From an uncultured Pseudomonadota bacterium (GTDB lineage Bacteria > Myxococcota_A > UBA796 > SXON01), in NCBI GenBank assembly GCA_903921785.1, contig CAIXRH010000131.1, forward strand, positions 26,609 through 90,608: a DNA stretch of 64,000 nt, given 5' to 3'. Below, one piece after another: positions 1 to 8,517 of the stretch. A program made the position numbers and the translations under genes. The notes below the pieces were generated by a model. That model searched no databases. It had not been told where the DNA came from and was given only the letters and a program-made list of their open reading frames with translations. Within the stretch, counting starts at the first letter, position 1, and every line of letters begins with the position of its first letter.

Positions 1-493
1 CCTCCGCCGACACCCGGTAGACGGCGATGCCGTTGCCCGTGGCCGGCGCGTCGCCGGGCTCTCTTCCCGCGCCGGCGCGCGTGCCCTCGGGGTTGGATGT
101 TGACGCAAACGACACGTAGAGCTCGTCCCCCTTGGAGGAGAACGCGAGGCCGACGAAGGCCGTCTGGCTGGCGCCGTAGGCGAGGCGAGGGTCAGGGAAG
201 TCCCGCAGCCGGCCAGTGGCCCGGTCCAGCAGAACGATCGACTGCTGAAGCCCGGAGCCGGTGGTGCCGAAGCCATTTGCCAGCCAAGCAAGAGTATTTT
301 GGTCGGGCGACACCGCCACCGCCGACGGGAAGGAGTTGGTGGCGGCGGGCTGGCCGGGCGCGGGCGCCTCAAGCCGCTGGCCGGTGGGGAGCTCCACCGG
401 GGCATTGGGGGCGGCAAAGGAATGGAATGCGAGGGCGGCGATCGAGGCTGACACCGCGAGGCCGAGGCCCCGCCGGGCGACGAAGGAGGACAT
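1..493 (-). CDS. Partial exported beta-propeller protein (3' part beyond window)
   Basis: The first 164 residues of a minus-strand gene are visible; the rest lies beyond base 1. The ATG at 493 is followed by a signal-peptide-like stretch (basic MSSFVARRG, then about 15 hydrophobic residues ending HSFAA). The mature part begins with a VELPTGQRL segment and then beta-propeller strand signatures (VAVSPDQNTLAW, SIVLLDRATGRL, GLAFSSKGDELYVSF). This layout is typical of YVTN/YncE-type propellers, which in some soil bacteria are fused to a C-terminal alkaline-phosphatase-like or phosphoesterase domain. That second domain cannot be checked here. The neighbouring gene on the right is divergent. The propeller call is fairly firm; any enzymatic role is open. 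Confidence 0.6.
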   Translation of the reverse strand, partial: MSSFVARRGLGLAVSASIAALAFHSFAAPNAPVELPTGQRLEAPAPGQPAATNSFPSAVAVSPDQNTLAWLANGFGTTGSGLQQSIVLLDRATGRLRDFPDPRLAYGASQTAFVGLAFSSKGDELYVSFASTSNPEGTRAGAGREPGDAPATGNGIAVYRVSAE

Positions 494-595
494 CCTCACA
501 CGATAGCACGGGCGTCGTCGACGCTCCCTGTGGGTCCTTGTTGTGGGGTTTTTCGTTTCTGACGACATCCGCTTGCACTTTCAGGTTCTGGCGCT

Positions 596-1063
596 ATGCT
601 CGGGAGGATGTTGCGCCAAGGTACCCCTCGCGTCGCCCCGGACCGCCGTCGGCGGCGGGGCAGTCAGGCCGTGGAGTTCGCGCTCATCCTGCCGATCCTC
701 ACCGTGATGCTGCTCGGTCTCGTCGATTACGGCTGGTTCTTCCTGCGCCAGTCCCTGGTGGTCAACTCGGTGCGGGAGGCGATGCGCTTCGGCGCGCTGC
801 AGACTCCCGCCTCGGGCGATGCCACGGGAGACTGCTCCACGTGCACCGATGGTGCCGCCGCGGAGATCGTCCTTCTCCTCGGGGAGATCGACATTTCCGT
901 GAGCGCCTCCGACGTCACGCCGGTGATCGTCAACATCGCCGGAACCTGCGCCATGCAGCTCCGGCCCACCATCCCGTACGATCCGCTCACCGGGTTCGTC
1001 CCGGTTCCCGCCGCGTACGACGTCAACGCCACCGTCTTCCTGCAGAACGTCACCGGGTGCTGA
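596..1063 (+). CDS. TadE-like pilus assembly protein
   Basis: 155 residues. After a basic leader (about residues 1-22, RRRRRGSQ) comes AVEFALILPILTVMLLGLVD, the N-terminal membrane helix diagnostic of TadE/TadG pseudopilins, with the conserved Glu five residues after the processing-like Gly. The short C-terminal periplasmic domain has three Cys. TadE-family proteins help assemble Flp/Tad pili at the inner membrane. The next gene, 20 bp downstream, is a TadG-like protein, so the two probably form an operon. No other tad genes (secretin, CpaF ATPase, prepilin peptidase) are in the window, so this may be a satellite pair. ATG 596 is the likely start; an in-frame ATG at 608 has no room for a ribosome binding site. 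Confidence 0.75.
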   Translation: MLGRMLRQGTPRVAPDRRRRRGSQAVEFALILPILTVMLLGLVDYGWFFLRQSLVVNSVREAMRFGALQTPASGDATGDCSTCTDGAAAEIVLLLGEIDISVSASDVTPVIVNIAGTCAMQLRPTIPYDPLTGFVPVPAAYDVNATVFLQNVTGC

Positions 1064-1083
1064 AGCCCCCCTCGGAGCCCCGC

Positions 1084-2250
1084 ATGTCGCGCCGCTACCT
1101 CCGTCGCCTCCGTCGTTCTGGCCGCCGCGGCTCGACCCTGGTCATCGTGGTCTTGATGCTCATGGTGCTCATGGCCTTTGTGGCGCTGGGCGTCGACTGG
1201 GGCGCCGTATCGTCCGCGCGCGCGGAGCTGCAGATGGCGGCGGACGCGGCGGCCACGGCCGGCGCCAGCGGCTTGCCCACCGAGTCCACCGCCCGCGCCC
1301 GAGCCATCGCCTACGCCAACGAGATCAGCATCCGCGGCGAGCCCATCGTGCTCGACGACGCCGACATCACGGTTGGCACCTGGGACAAGACGTCCCGGTC
1401 CTTCGCACCGGGTGCTACCGCAACCTCCGATGCGGTCAAGGTCATCGTCCACTACGAGCTCGACATGCCGATCAGCGGCATGTTCGGGTACCCGAGCGTC
1501 ACCCTCACGGCCCAGTCCGGCGGCGGTGCCACCACCATGGGCAAAGTGCCCGACCTGGTGATCGTGCAGGACGTCACGCCGTCGTTCGCCGCGGAGATCA
1601 GCCTCGCCAAGCAGGCCGACAAGGCGCTGGTGGACTGCATCAACAGCAAGGCCGACCCTGACTCCAAGGTTGGCCTCGTCGCGTTCTCCGGGCTCGAGAA
1701 GAACCTTCTCTCGCCCTCGGGCCTGGTCACCTACGGGTCGTCGTACTCCACCGTGGTCTCCAAGATCAGCGCGATCCAGCTCTGCGATCACACCGGCATG
1801 CCGGCGTGCCAGAACACCAACCAGGCCGCGGGCCTGCACATGGCCAACGCCATCCTCACCGCCTCCACCAGCGATCCCGACGTGGGTCGCGCGCTCTTGC
1901 TGGTGTCCGACGGCGCGCCGGTCGCCGACACGAACGTCTGCAAGAAGACCAAGGGCAAGTACAGTACTGCTGCGGCCACGGCGCTCTGTCCCGGCTGGGG
2001 GAACGTCCCCACCGCCGCAAGGATCAAGGCCAGCACCATCGCGCTTCGCGACCAGATGGCCGCGAAGGGCTACGACATCTACTCGGTGTTCTACAACGAG
2101 ACGTCCGACCCCACCCAGACCGCGTTCATGAACGACATCGTGGCGAACAAGGGAATCTATCTCGAAACGCCCGACCCCACCGAGCTCGGCGACCTCCTGG
2201 CGCAGATCTGTCACGCCTACACCAGCGAGCACCCCGGCCTCCTCTGGTAG
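1084..2250 (+). CDS. TadG-like protein with von Willebrand A domain
   Basis: 388 residues. A basic leader (RRYLRRLRRSGRRG) is followed by a single N-terminal membrane helix (about 18-40) and a helical AELQMAADAAATAGA segment, as in TadG/Flp-associated pilus proteins. From about residue 155 the chain reads as a VWA domain starting PDLVIVQDVTPSF. Its metal-site motif is D-x-T-x-S instead of the usual D-x-S-x-S, and SDGAPV lies near residue 280. TadG-type VWA proteins sit in the inner membrane and periplasm and support Tad pilus assembly or adhesion. The start was placed at ATG 1084, 20 bp after the TadE gene, because the open frame upstream has shadow-like composition and would overlap TadE. 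Confidence 0.75.
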   Translation: MSRRYLRRLRRSGRRGSTLVIVVLMLMVLMAFVALGVDWGAVSSARAELQMAADAAATAGASGLPTESTARARAIAYANEISIRGEPIVLDDADITVGTWDKTSRSFAPGATATSDAVKVIVHYELDMPISGMFGYPSVTLTAQSGGGATTMGKVPDLVIVQDVTPSFAAEISLAKQADKALVDCINSKADPDSKVGLVAFSGLEKNLLSPSGLVTYGSSYSTVVSKISAIQLCDHTGMPACQNTNQAAGLHMANAILTASTSDPDVGRALLLVSDGAPVADTNVCKKTKGKYSTAAATALCPGWGNVPTAARIKASTIALRDQMAAKGYDIYSVFYNETSDPTQTAFMNDIVANKGIYLETPDPTELGDLLAQICHAYTSEHPGLLW

Positions 2251-2334
2251 TGCCGCTCGCCGGCAACGCTCCAGTGTGTCGACCCCGGACGGGAAACGCT
2301 TGCGTCAGCGGCGGTCGCCGTGGCACGTTGACGT

Positions 2335-4923
2335 ATGACCCTGTTCCTCCTCAGCCTCGGCGCGGCGTACGCCCATAGCGCCGGGATGTCCGGCGACTCG
2401 GTGACCGGCTGCGGCTGCCACTCGGCCGCCACGTCGGCCTCGGTCGGCGCCAGCTTCTCCGCGTCGGCCAGCACGGTCGCTCCGGGGGACAGCGTCACGG
2501 TCTACCTCACCGTGACGAGCTCCTCGTCCAGCCGCACCTACGGCGGGCTCGACGTGTCGGCGACGGGCGGCACGCTGGGCGCCGGCAGCAACACCCGGAC
2601 GATGGCGAGCGACGTCACCCATTCGGCCGGCACGGCGATGAGCTCCGGCAGCGTCACGTTCGACATGACGTGGACCGCCCCGGCCGTCGAGGGCAGCTAC
2701 TCTCTCCGTGGCGTCGGGCTGGCCTCCAACAACAACGGCAGCGACGGCGGCGATGCCTGGAACTCCGCCAGCGCCTACACCCTCACGGTGGACGACGGCT
2801 GCGACGACCTGGACGGCGACGGCTACGAGTGGTGCGAAGACGGCTCGGGCGCCGATTGCGACGACGCCGACAGCGCGGTCTACCCAGGCGCCACCGAGTC
2901 CTGCGACAGCATCGACAACGACTGCGACGGTACGACAGACGAGTCCTCCGCCGTGGACGCCGAGACCTGGTACCTCGACGCCGATGCCGATGGGTGGGGC
3001 GTGTCCACCAGCTTCACCGTCGCGTGCGATCAGCCCTCCGGCTACTCGGCGGACGACACCGACTGCAACGACGCTGAGGCTACGGTGCACCCGGAGGCCG
3101 CCGAGACCTGCAACGGGGTGGACGACGACTGCGATGGCACCGTCGATCCGTCGACCAGCCTTGATACATCTACGTGGTACGCCGATGTCGACGCCGATGG
3201 TTGGGGCGGGACCACTTCGGTCGCCTCCTGCACCCGTCCGTCCGGCTACGTGCCCGACGGCGGCGACTGCGACGATGCCCGGCCCGCGGTGAACCCCGCT
3301 GCCACCGAGACGTGCGACGGGGTCGACCAGGACTGCAACGGCACCATCGATGACGCCGCCGTGGATGAGCGCACCTGGTATGTCGACGCCGACGGTGACG
3401 GTTTCGGCGACGCCGCGAGCACCACCACGGCGTGCACCGTCCCGTCGGGCTACTCCGCCTTTGCCGGGGATTGTCTTGATGCAGACTCGATGTATCACCC
3501 GAGCGCCGCCGAAGACTGCAGCGCCACGGGGGACTACAACTGCGACGGCACCACCGGCCTCGGCGACGGCGACGGCGACGGCTACAACGCGTGCACCGAG
3601 TGCGACGACGGCGACGCCGCGATCCATCCGGGGGCCAGTGAGCGGTGCAACGGGGTGGACGACGACTGCGACGGTACGGTGGATCCCGACACCGCCATCG
3701 ACGCCTCATTGTGGTTCGCCGACACCGACCTCGACGGGTTCGGCGATGCATCGGCGAGCTCGGTGGCCTGTACCGCCCCCTCGGGCTTCGTCACCGACGC
3801 GTCCGACTGCGACGACGCCGATCCCACCGCTTTCCCCGGTGCCCCCGAGACCTGCGACGCGGTGGATGACGACTGCAACGGCACCGCGGATGATGCAGCG
3901 GTTGATGCATCTACGTGGTACGCTGATGTCGACGGCGACGGCTTCGGCGACGCCACCAGCGCCGCCGCGAGCTGCGCCGCACCCACCGGTTACCTCGCGG
4001 ATTCTACGGATTGCGACGACGCGGACGCCGCTTCGGCGCCCGGCGCCCCCGAGACCTGCGACGGCAAGGACGACGACTGCGACGGCACGGTCGACGAGCC
4101 GGACGCGGTGGACGCGCTCCCCTGGTACGCGGACGTCGACGGCGATGGATTCGGCGATCTCACGTCCGCCACCCTCGCGTGCAGCGCCCCGACGGGCACC
4201 GTCGGCGAGCCGACGGACTGCAATGACGCCGACGTCGCGATCTCCCCCGACGCCGCCGAACTCTGGTACGACGGGGTGGATCAGGACTGTGACGGAAACG
4301 ATGCAGACGCCGATCACGACGGGTGGCTCTTCCCCACCGACTGTGAGGATGACGACGCAGAGGTGAATCCGGGCACCTCCGACATCCCCTACGACGGGGT
4401 GGACGCCGACTGCTCCGGAAACTCCGACTACGACCAGGACGCCGACGGCTACGACAGCGAGGGCTACGGCGGCACGGATTGCGACGACGCCGACCCCACG
4501 ACCTACGTTGGCGCACCCGATCTCGGCGATGGCGTCGAGCACGACTGCGACGTCCGCAACGATCACGATCGCGATGACGACGGCTACGACGACGTGGCCT
4601 ACGGCGGCGACGACTGCGACGACGCCGACAGCGACGTCCACCCGGGCGCGACCGAGACCTGGTACAACGGCGTCGATCAGGACTGCGACGGCGCGGATGA
4701 CGACGACCAGGACGGCGACGGGGTGCCGGTGGCGGACGATTGCGACGACACCGACGCGGCCGTGGCGCTCGACTGCGACACGGGTGCGCCGGCCGACACC
4801 GACACGGGCTCCGGAAGCCCCGAGGAGGGCGGCTGTGGCTGCACGACGGTGCCCGGGCCCGAGGCGCTTGGAGCCGGGCTCTTGGTGCTGGCCGTGGTGA
4901 GGCGGCGCCGCGTCGGGGGGTGA
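2335..4923 (+). CDS. Surface protein with MopE-type repeats and MYXO-CTERM-like tail
   Basis: 862 residues. A signal peptide (MTLFLLSLGAAYA) precedes an N-terminal beta domain (about 20-155) containing a CGCH motif, which resembles the choice-of-anchor V type module. The remainder is at least ten repeats of the MopE/putative metal-binding unit: a D-x-D-x-D-G-[YWF]-G calcium-loop-like segment, then DCDDAD...PGA.ETC.G.DDDC.GT.D. The C-terminus has a GGCGC motif, a hydrophobic segment (EALGAGLLVLAVV) and an Arg cluster (RRRR). These are the three parts of the MYXO-CTERM sorting signal, for which lipid attachment and cell-surface delivery have been proposed. The protein is therefore inferred to be surface-anchored and calcium-binding; its function is unknown. 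Confidence 0.8.
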   Translation: MTLFLLSLGAAYAHSAGMSGDSVTGCGCHSAATSASVGASFSASASTVAPGDSVTVYLTVTSSSSSRTYGGLDVSATGGTLGAGSNTRTMASDVTHSAGTAMSSGSVTFDMTWTAPAVEGSYSLRGVGLASNNNGSDGGDAWNSASAYTLTVDDGCDDLDGDGYEWCEDGSGADCDDADSAVYPGATESCDSIDNDCDGTTDESSAVDAETWYLDADADGWGVSTSFTVACDQPSGYSADDTDCNDAEATVHPEAAETCNGVDDDCDGTVDPSTSLDTSTWYADVDADGWGGTTSVASCTRPSGYVPDGGDCDDARPAVNPAATETCDGVDQDCNGTIDDAAVDERTWYVDADGDGFGDAASTTTACTVPSGYSAFAGDCLDADSMYHPSAAEDCSATGDYNCDGTTGLGDGDGDGYNACTECDDGDAAIHPGASERCNGVDDDCDGTVDPDTAIDASLWFADTDLDGFGDASASSVACTAPSGFVTDASDCDDADPTAFPGAPETCDAVDDDCNGTADDAAVDASTWYADVDGDGFGDATSAAASCAAPTGYLADSTDCDDADAASAPGAPETCDGKDDDCDGTVDEPDAVDALPWYADVDGDGFGDLTSATLACSAPTGTVGEPTDCNDADVAISPDAAELWYDGVDQDCDGNDADADHDGWLFPTDCEDDDAEVNPGTSDIPYDGVDADCSGNSDYDQDADGYDSEGYGGTDCDDADPTTYVGAPDLGDGVEHDCDVRNDHDRDDDGYDDVAYGGDDCDDADSDVHPGATETWYNGVDQDCDGADDDDQDGDGVPVADDCDDTDAAVALDCDTGAPADTDTGSGSPEEGGCGCTTVPGPEALGAGLLVLAVVRRRRVGG

Positions 4924-4949
4924 TGCGCCGGCTCCTGCGCCCGACGAGT

Positions 4950-5030
4950 CATTCTCGCCGACCGTGGTTCCTCGACCGCCGACCTTGATTGGGGCAGGGC
5001 GGTGGGGCGCCTCAAGCCCTTCGACACCCT
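4950..5030 (+). repeat. Composite intergenic repeat, copy A
   Basis: Module 1 (4950-4982) contains TTCCTCGACCGCCGA. After 14 bp, module 2 (4997-5030) contains GGCGGTGGGGCGCCTCA followed by AGCCCTTCGACACCC. Copy B at 7363 has the same two modules with nearly the same spacing. The repeat lies between two co-directional genes and has no reading frame of its own. It belongs to a dispersed family seen at five places in this window. Confidence 0.7.
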
Positions 5031-5067
5031 CGGCTCGACCGATACGTCGGCGTGGTAGCTTGCCCCG

Positions 5068-6897
5068 ATGCTGCTCTTCCTCTCGACGGCCTTGGCCGCG
5101 ACCGTGGCCGTCATCCCGCTGGATCAGGGGGCCGGCGGCACGCCCTATGCGGGGCTGGGAACCGCGTTGGCCGGGATGCTCACCACCGACCTGTCCTCGG
5201 CGCCCGGGCTCACGTTGGTGGAGCGCGCGCGGCTCGACGCGGTGACCGCGGAGCTCGAGCTTGGCAAGGGCGCGTTCATCGACCCAGCGACGGCGCAGAA
5301 GCTCGGGAAGGGGCTGGGTGCCGGCTACGTGGTCGTGGGGAGCTACAGCGTGGTGGGGGAGACCTTTCTCCTCGACGCGCGGCTGGTGAACGTGGAGGCG
5401 GGTAGCGTCACCAAGGCGGCGCGTGCGGACGGTCCGGTGAGCGGATTCGTGGACGTCGAGAAGACCCTGGTCTCGGCGCTGCTTGACGGCCTGGAGGTGA
5501 AGCTGGCGGAGGAGGCACGAAAGAAGCTCGTGGAGCGCGCCCCGACCCGCAGCTTCGACGCGTTCGCCCACTACAGCGCCGGCCTCGACGCCGAGGCGGC
5601 CGGTCGGGTGGACGAAGCCCGCGCCGACTACGCCAGCGCCCTCACGGCGGACCCGGCGTTCGCCGAGGCGAGCAGCGCGCTGGGGGCGCTGCGCCAGCAG
5701 CTCGACGCCGCCGCGGCGTCGCGCCTGAAGAAGACCAAGGCCGCGCGGGTGGCGCTCCTCGAGAAGGTGCTCGCCGCGGCGCCGGAGCCGACCAAGGGCA
5801 ACGACCGCAAGCAGAAGGCCGCCTTCGTGGTCCGGTTGATGGCGCTGCACGAGCTCGGCCAGTCCTGCGAGCGATACATCGAGATGCGTCGATACCTCGA
5901 CACCGCGGGTTGGACGTTTCCAGGCGGAGACGCGGCGTACAAACAGCTGAGTCAGGATGCGGTCGACGAGGCGGTGCGCCTGGGGCTCGCGCCCGCGGAG
6001 AAGGACGATCCCCAGGGCCACCGGGACCTCGAGTTCCGGGTGATGACCGAAGGTTCGCCACTTTTTTCCTCCGTGGGGCGCTACTTCTACAACTTCCCCT
6101 CGATGTTGCTCGACGTGCCGTCGTCGACCGACCTCACGGCCACCATGGCCCGATGTCTCACGCCGCCGGAGCAGCTCGCGGAGCTCGACCGGCTCCGGGA
6201 GGCGGTCCGCGCCCACGGCGTGGCCGCGGAGCACCCGTTCGACTACCCCGCGCCGCTCGACGAACGCCTCGAATGGAGCGCGCTGGCGGTCCGGGCCGCC
6301 GCCACGGGCCTCGACGATGCCGCAGTGAAGCGGCTGGCGGACCTGGTGGCCGCGTACGACGACACCACCACGACCAAGGCGCTCGGCGGCGGGACCCCGC
6401 GACAGTGGGCGGAGATGCAGGCGCGCCGGGTGACGGACGCCGCGGTTGCGCACGACCGCGAGGTGGCCGCGGCGCTCGGCTGGACGGAACGTGGGCTCTC
6501 CGCGGCGATCGAGGCGGTGGCCGCGGCAGATCCTGCGAGCGTGCGCACGGATGTATCATCGTGTATCACCCTGATGACGCGGGCTCGACCGATGGCGCAG
6601 CCCCTCGCGGGCAAGCCTGCGCCGGCCTGGATGGGCGCGCAGCTCGCGCCGCTCCGCGACCTCGGCTGCCTCACCCAGGCTCCGGCGCGATGGGAGAGCC
6701 CTGCGGCCGCGCTGGCGTGGATCGAGGCGGCACCGCTGCGGGCAAGGCCTGAGAACGCCGATGCCTGTCGCGACGCCTTCGCCCGGCTCCCTACGGTGGT
6801 CCACCCCGCCTACGCGCCCGACCCGTTGGTCGTCGCCGCTGACGCGATCGTCTGGTATGATACATCGCTGGTCAGTACGCTGTGTGTTAGCGACTGA
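5068..6897 (+). CDS. CsgG/FlgO-like domain plus TPR exported protein
   Basis: 609 residues. A short signal peptide (MLLFLSTALAA) leads into a domain of about 140 residues: VAVIPLDQGAGG..., GLGTALAGMLTTDL, LTLVERARLDAVTAEL, GAGYVVVGSYSVVGETFLLDARLV. This is the fold seen in CsgG/FlgO/TolB-N-like proteins, which assemble regulatory or outer-membrane complexes. A tetratricopeptide-like stretch follows (about 160-210, FDAFAHYSAGLDAEAAGRVDEARADYASAL). The remaining 390 residues are helical and were not assigned. The last few residues (LVSTLCVSD) are less GC-biased than the body, so the natural end could lie slightly upstream. The gene stands alone downstream of a repeat element, facing a convergent neighbour. 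Confidence 0.6.
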   Translation: MLLFLSTALAATVAVIPLDQGAGGTPYAGLGTALAGMLTTDLSSAPGLTLVERARLDAVTAELELGKGAFIDPATAQKLGKGLGAGYVVVGSYSVVGETFLLDARLVNVEAGSVTKAARADGPVSGFVDVEKTLVSALLDGLEVKLAEEARKKLVERAPTRSFDAFAHYSAGLDAEAAGRVDEARADYASALTADPAFAEASSALGALRQQLDAAAASRLKKTKAARVALLEKVLAAAPEPTKGNDRKQKAAFVVRLMALHELGQSCERYIEMRRYLDTAGWTFPGGDAAYKQLSQDAVDEAVRLGLAPAEKDDPQGHRDLEFRVMTEGSPLFSSVGRYFYNFPSMLLDVPSSTDLTATMARCLTPPEQLAELDRLREAVRAHGVAAEHPFDYPAPLDERLEWSALAVRAAATGLDDAAVKRLADLVAAYDDTTTTKALGGGTPRQWAEMQARRVTDAAVAHDREVAAALGWTERGLSAAIEAVAAADPASVRTDVSSCITLMTRARPMAQPLAGKPAPAWMGAQLAPLRDLGCLTQAPARWESPAAALAWIEAAPLRARPENADACRDAFARLPTVVHPAYAPDPLVVAADAIVWYDTSLVSTLCVSD

Positions 6898-6912
6898 ACG
6901 CAGAAACGAAGC

Positions 6913-7335
6913 TTATTTAGTACATACCTGGGCCTTCGCCACGATGGATTTGAGCGTGGCGACGTTGTGCCGTGCTTCAGCGCTCAAGAGCGTGTCGGTG
7001 TAGTTTGGGTTCACCTTGTACCAGGGCACCTTGGCGAACCAGTCGTGCCACTTCGGGGTCTCGAACGGCCGGCCGTAGTAGGCGTAGATGTTGTTGCGCA
7101 GCTCGTCGAAGTACCCGCACTCGGGCACGTCGTTGACCGGCCAGTCCATCACGCAGCGCTCCGGCTCGGTCTTCCCGCAGAGGTCGCAGATGTGGGTCTG
7201 GATGTACTCGTAGTCGTAGGTGACCAGGAGCCGCGTGTCGTCGCACATCAAGAGGGGCGGCGCGGTCCAGGCGGTGGGGGTGGTCACGGGGGCGGCGGCA
7301 GGGGCGGCGAGCGCGGCGGCGAGGAGGAGGAGCAT
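6913..7335 (-). CDS. Exported YARHG-domain protein
   Basis: 140 residues starting at ATG 7335, chosen because a clean signal peptide (MLLLLAAALAAPAAA) begins there and upstream sequence is repeat-like. The C-terminal half (about 80-135: LRNNIYAYYGRPF, WFAKVPWYKVNPNYTDTLLS, EARHNVATLKSIV) matches the YARHG domain, a small extracellular domain of unknown role. Four Cys lie in the central part (CDDT, CDLCGKTEPERC). The gene converges on the CsgG-like gene with only 15 bp between stop codons. The fold call is good; no function can be given. Confidence 0.75.
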   Translation of the reverse strand: MLLLLAAALAAPAAAPVTTPTAWTAPPLLMCDDTRLLVTYDYEYIQTHICDLCGKTEPERCVMDWPVNDVPECGYFDELRNNIYAYYGRPFETPKWHDWFAKVPWYKVNPNYTDTLLSAEARHNVATLKSIVAKAQVCTK

Positions 7336-7362
7336 GGCCCCAATTACCGCGCCGGGCACGGG

Positions 7363-7453
7363 TCCGCCCCGCCGGGCTCGCCGCTGGCGGCTCCTCGACC
7401 GCCGAGGGGTCCGCAAGGAAGGGCGGTGGGGCACCTCCAGCCCTTCGACACCC
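7363..7453 (+). repeat. Composite intergenic repeat, copy B
   Basis: Module 1 (7363-7405) reads CCGCCCCGCCGGGCTCG then CTCCTCGACCGCCGA. After 15 bp, module 2 (7421-7453) reads GGGCGGTGGGGCACCTCC then AGCCCTTCGACACCC. It occupies most of the gap between two divergent small genes. Its last bases lie only 15 bp before the start of the lipoprotein gene at 7468, so it is probably transcribed as part of that 5' leader. Confidence 0.7.
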
Positions 7454-7467
7454 GGATACAAGACTCC

Positions 7468-8184
7468 ATGATCCTCACGTTCGTGATGCTCTCGTCGCTC
7501 AACGCCTGCACGCCGATGCACATGGCCATGCCGTCCGAGCTGGACGGCGGCGCGGTCCTGCCCGTCGGGGGCCGGGGAGACCTCCGGGGCGGCTACACCG
7601 TCGGGGGCTACCGCGTGTCTCCCCAGCCGCGCGGGTTTGTGTCGCACGAACGCTCGGACTACATCGCCTCCACCCCGACGCCGCTGATCGAACCGTTCAC
7701 CCTGGTGATCACCGCGCCCGATGGGGCTACCAACGAGGTGGCCTGCGAGCTCCGCGCCACGTTCCAGTCCGGGTTCAACGACAGCTGGCGCTACGCGGAT
7801 GGGCAGGTGGAATGCACCGGGGAAGGCGTGGTCCTCTCCTGGCAGCGCGCCGCGGACAAGATGGTGACCGGGAGTGTGTCGGTTGGGGGCGAGGCGTTCG
7901 CGTTCACTCCAGTCGTCAACATCGCAGGCGATGACTTCCAGACGAACGCCGGGGCGATGCTGCGCCGTGGGGAGACGGCGGTCGCGGCCGTGGAGCGGCT
8001 GCCGCCGGGTCAGGTCACGCTCGCGCCGGGCGCGGGCGCCAACGCGGAGCGGGCGGCGGTGATCCTCCTGGCGGTCGTGATCACCACCGAGGACACGTTG
8101 TCGCACTGGACGCTGAACGGCCGTACGGAGGCGAGCGAACACGTCCAGGTGATGCCGGATACGTATAACCAAGCACCTCGCTGA
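7468..8184 (+). CDS. Putative lipoprotein of unknown function
   Basis: 238 residues from ATG 7468. The start was chosen because it gives a short lipoprotein signal (MILTFVMLSSLNAC) with Cys at the lipobox position. The mature part is beta-rich (FTLVITAPDG, EVACELRATF, GQVECTGEGVVLSW, MVTGSVSVGGEAFAF) with one Cys pair. It is followed by a helical section and an AVILLAVVITTEDTLSHW segment. No family was recognised. The immediate upstream DNA is the copy-B repeat. Confidence 0.6.
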   Translation: MILTFVMLSSLNACTPMHMAMPSELDGGAVLPVGGRGDLRGGYTVGGYRVSPQPRGFVSHERSDYIASTPTPLIEPFTLVITAPDGATNEVACELRATFQSGFNDSWRYADGQVECTGEGVVLSWQRAADKMVTGSVSVGGEAFAFTPVVNIAGDDFQTNAGAMLRRGETAVAAVERLPPGQVTLAPGAGANAERAAVILLAVVITTEDTLSHWTLNGRTEASEHVQVMPDTYNQAPR

Positions 8185-8234
8185 TCCCGACCGGCCGCCA
8201 CCATCGACGGGCGGTCGCTGCACTCGGCCCGCCG

Positions 8235-8450
8235 CTACACTCCCGAGTCCAGGCAGCCCAAATCCGTGCAGGTCACGTTCCCATCGTCCTGGCAGGTGCA
8301 CCGGTTGCAGTCCGAATCCCAGCCCTCGCCGACCTGGATGCGCTCGCCATCCTTGCCTTCGCAGGTGACGGCGCTGTCGGTTGTATCGGAGGTGGAGCAG
8401 GCTGCGAGCGCGGAGAGGAGCAGGGGAACCAAGAACGCGAGTCGGGACAT
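8235..8450 (-). CDS. Small Cys-rich lipoprotein with pacifastin/VWC-like domain
   Basis: 71 residues. The lipoprotein signal is MSRLAFLVPLLLSALAAC. The mature peptide is a six-Cys module: C-EGKDGERIQVGEGWDSD-C-NR-C-T-C-QDDGNVT-C-TDLG-C. The core C-N-x-C-x-C...G.V.CT..GC is the pattern of pacifastin light-chain protease inhibitors and of VWC subdomains. In arthropods pacifastins inhibit serine proteases; whether this bacterial version does is unknown. It could also be a structural knottin on the outer membrane. The gene lies convergent to the 7468 lipoprotein gene and upstream, on the same strand, of the gamma-glutamyltransferase. Confidence 0.65.
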   Translation of the reverse strand: MSRLAFLVPLLLSALAACSTSDTTDSAVTCEGKDGERIQVGEGWDSDCNRCTCQDDGNVTCTDLGCLDSGV

Positions 8451-8517
8451 GCGGACGCTCGGGCGACGGGTCAGTGTACCCGCGTCGCGGGGCGACCGCA
8501 GAGAAACGGCGCCTCGC

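Noticed and set aside
97..1083. Extension of the TadG-like protein upstream to base 97
   Set aside because: The extension is Arg/Pro-rich shadow sequence overlapping the propeller gene and TadE; ATG 1084 gives the family-like N-terminus.
3706..6453. Very long minus-strand open frame (915 codons) opposite the MopE and CsgG-like genes
   Set aside because: It is the antisense of Asp/Cys codon repeats (GAC, TGC, GGC), which rarely give stops; its translation is Val/Gly/Arg-rich with no domain, and it overlaps two good genes.
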